Source: Haliea sp. | Lineage (GTDB): Bacteria > Pseudomonadota > Gammaproteobacteria > Pseudomonadales > Halieaceae | Direction: 5' to 3' | Length of the DNA stretch: 64,000 bases | Assembly: GCA_016704305.1 (NCBI GenBank) | Contig: JADJAL010000032.1 | Coordinates: 16,979 to 80,978, forward strand | Shown: one piece after another, positions 63,954-64,000 of the stretch | Position numbering within the stretch: position 1 is the first letter of the stretch | Layout of the letters: each line of letters begins with the position of its first letter | Notes under the pieces: generated by a model | What the model saw: only the letters and a program-made list of their open reading frames with translations | Told to the model about the DNA's origin: nothing | The model's database searches: none | Program-made: the position numbers and the translations under genes

Positions 63954-64000
63954 GCCGACAGCTCCTCGATCATGGCCTTGATGCGATCAGTGCAGGCATT
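63950..64000 (-). CDS. hsdM: 3' end of the methyltransferase subunit HsdM (partial)
   Basis: The last 16 codons (DRIKAMIEELSA, then TGA 63952-63950) are in frame to the window edge and overlap the HsdS GTG by the GTGA junction that is usual for hsdM-hsdS. Identity is inferred from position and the helical C-terminus only. Confidence 0.6.
   Translation of the reverse strand, partial: NACTDRIKAMIEELSA

Noticed and set aside
1..64000. CRISPR array
   Set aside because: No set of regularly spaced direct repeats was found; the only tandem repeat is the short 10-bp one near katG.
1..64000. Intact insertion sequence or transposase
   Set aside because: No transposase-like protein is present in any frame; only scars and short repeats are seen.

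Overview
The window reads as a piece of a bacterial chromosome, most likely from an environmental, probably marine, Gammaproteobacterium. This rests on gene style, codon usage and a gammaproteobacterial type of tRNA-Lys 3' end; the lineage is an inference. Gene content is accessory: catabolic operons, peroxide and methionine-sulfoxide repair, metal handling, signalling, and a mobile island at the right. At least eleven genes carry one-base indels or in-frame stops that can be joined into full-length family members. Many lie in or beside short homopolymers. Some may be assembly errors, so every disruption is reported as seen rather than as proven decay.

Layout. 1-3150: a disrupted acyl-CoA synthetase, and a GH43-like gene coupled to a sulfotransferase. 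3300-13010: aldo/keto reductase, katG, a lysine-rich phasin/histone-like protein, nnrS-sirB2 with a CxxCH periplasmic protein and an LCAT-like lipoprotein, then msrB-msrA. 13010-13520: a scar of gene fragments and a pure G/C run. 13524-15509: an AraC regulator and a Rieske oxygenase whose domains are in the reverse of the usual order. 15633-18346: a TTC38-like TPR protein and a DUF4143 ATPase behind a palindrome. 18371-24412: a TetR regulator, a pectinacetylesterase-like lipoprotein, and a divergent aromatic meta-cleavage operon (extradiol dioxygenase, FAH-type hydrolase, flavin monooxygenase) with a visible TetR operator over the promoter.

24462-33360: a baeRF-domain gene with a membrane partner, two HupE/UreJ-type permeases, a TerB-like protein, an XRE regulator, and a GST-linked redox operon encoding a three-domain FMN/FNR/ferredoxin protein. 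33881-36941: a bufferin (copper-binding RiPP) operon, bufA1-bufB-bufC-doxX, behind a YHS protein; it is followed by a second LCAT-like lipoprotein. 38467-43955: LysR, nitrilase-type amidase, sulfatase and a eukaryotic-type glutathione synthetase. 44100-47983: two FixJ-like response regulators, a single-domain receiver and a MASE4 histidine kinase. 48114-53041: a metallo-hydrolase-like protein, DsbA-like thioredoxin, cytochrome P460, enoyl-CoA hydratase, zinc alcohol dehydrogenase and a DJ-1/PfpI protein.

53249 to the end looks like an integrative element. The last 48 nt of a tRNA-Lys (minus strand, with its terminator) form an attachment-site scar. To its right come about 1 kb of non-coding DNA rich in nested hairpins, a tiny protein gene, a RadC-like gene, a PEP-CTERM protein, and a type I restriction-modification operon (hsdM-hsdS-fic-hsdR, minus strand) that runs off the window. 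The least explained parts are the structured non-coding tract (53349-54356), the reversed-order Rieske oxygenase, and the eukaryotic-type glutathione synthetase. The best-defined specialised system is the bufferin operon.
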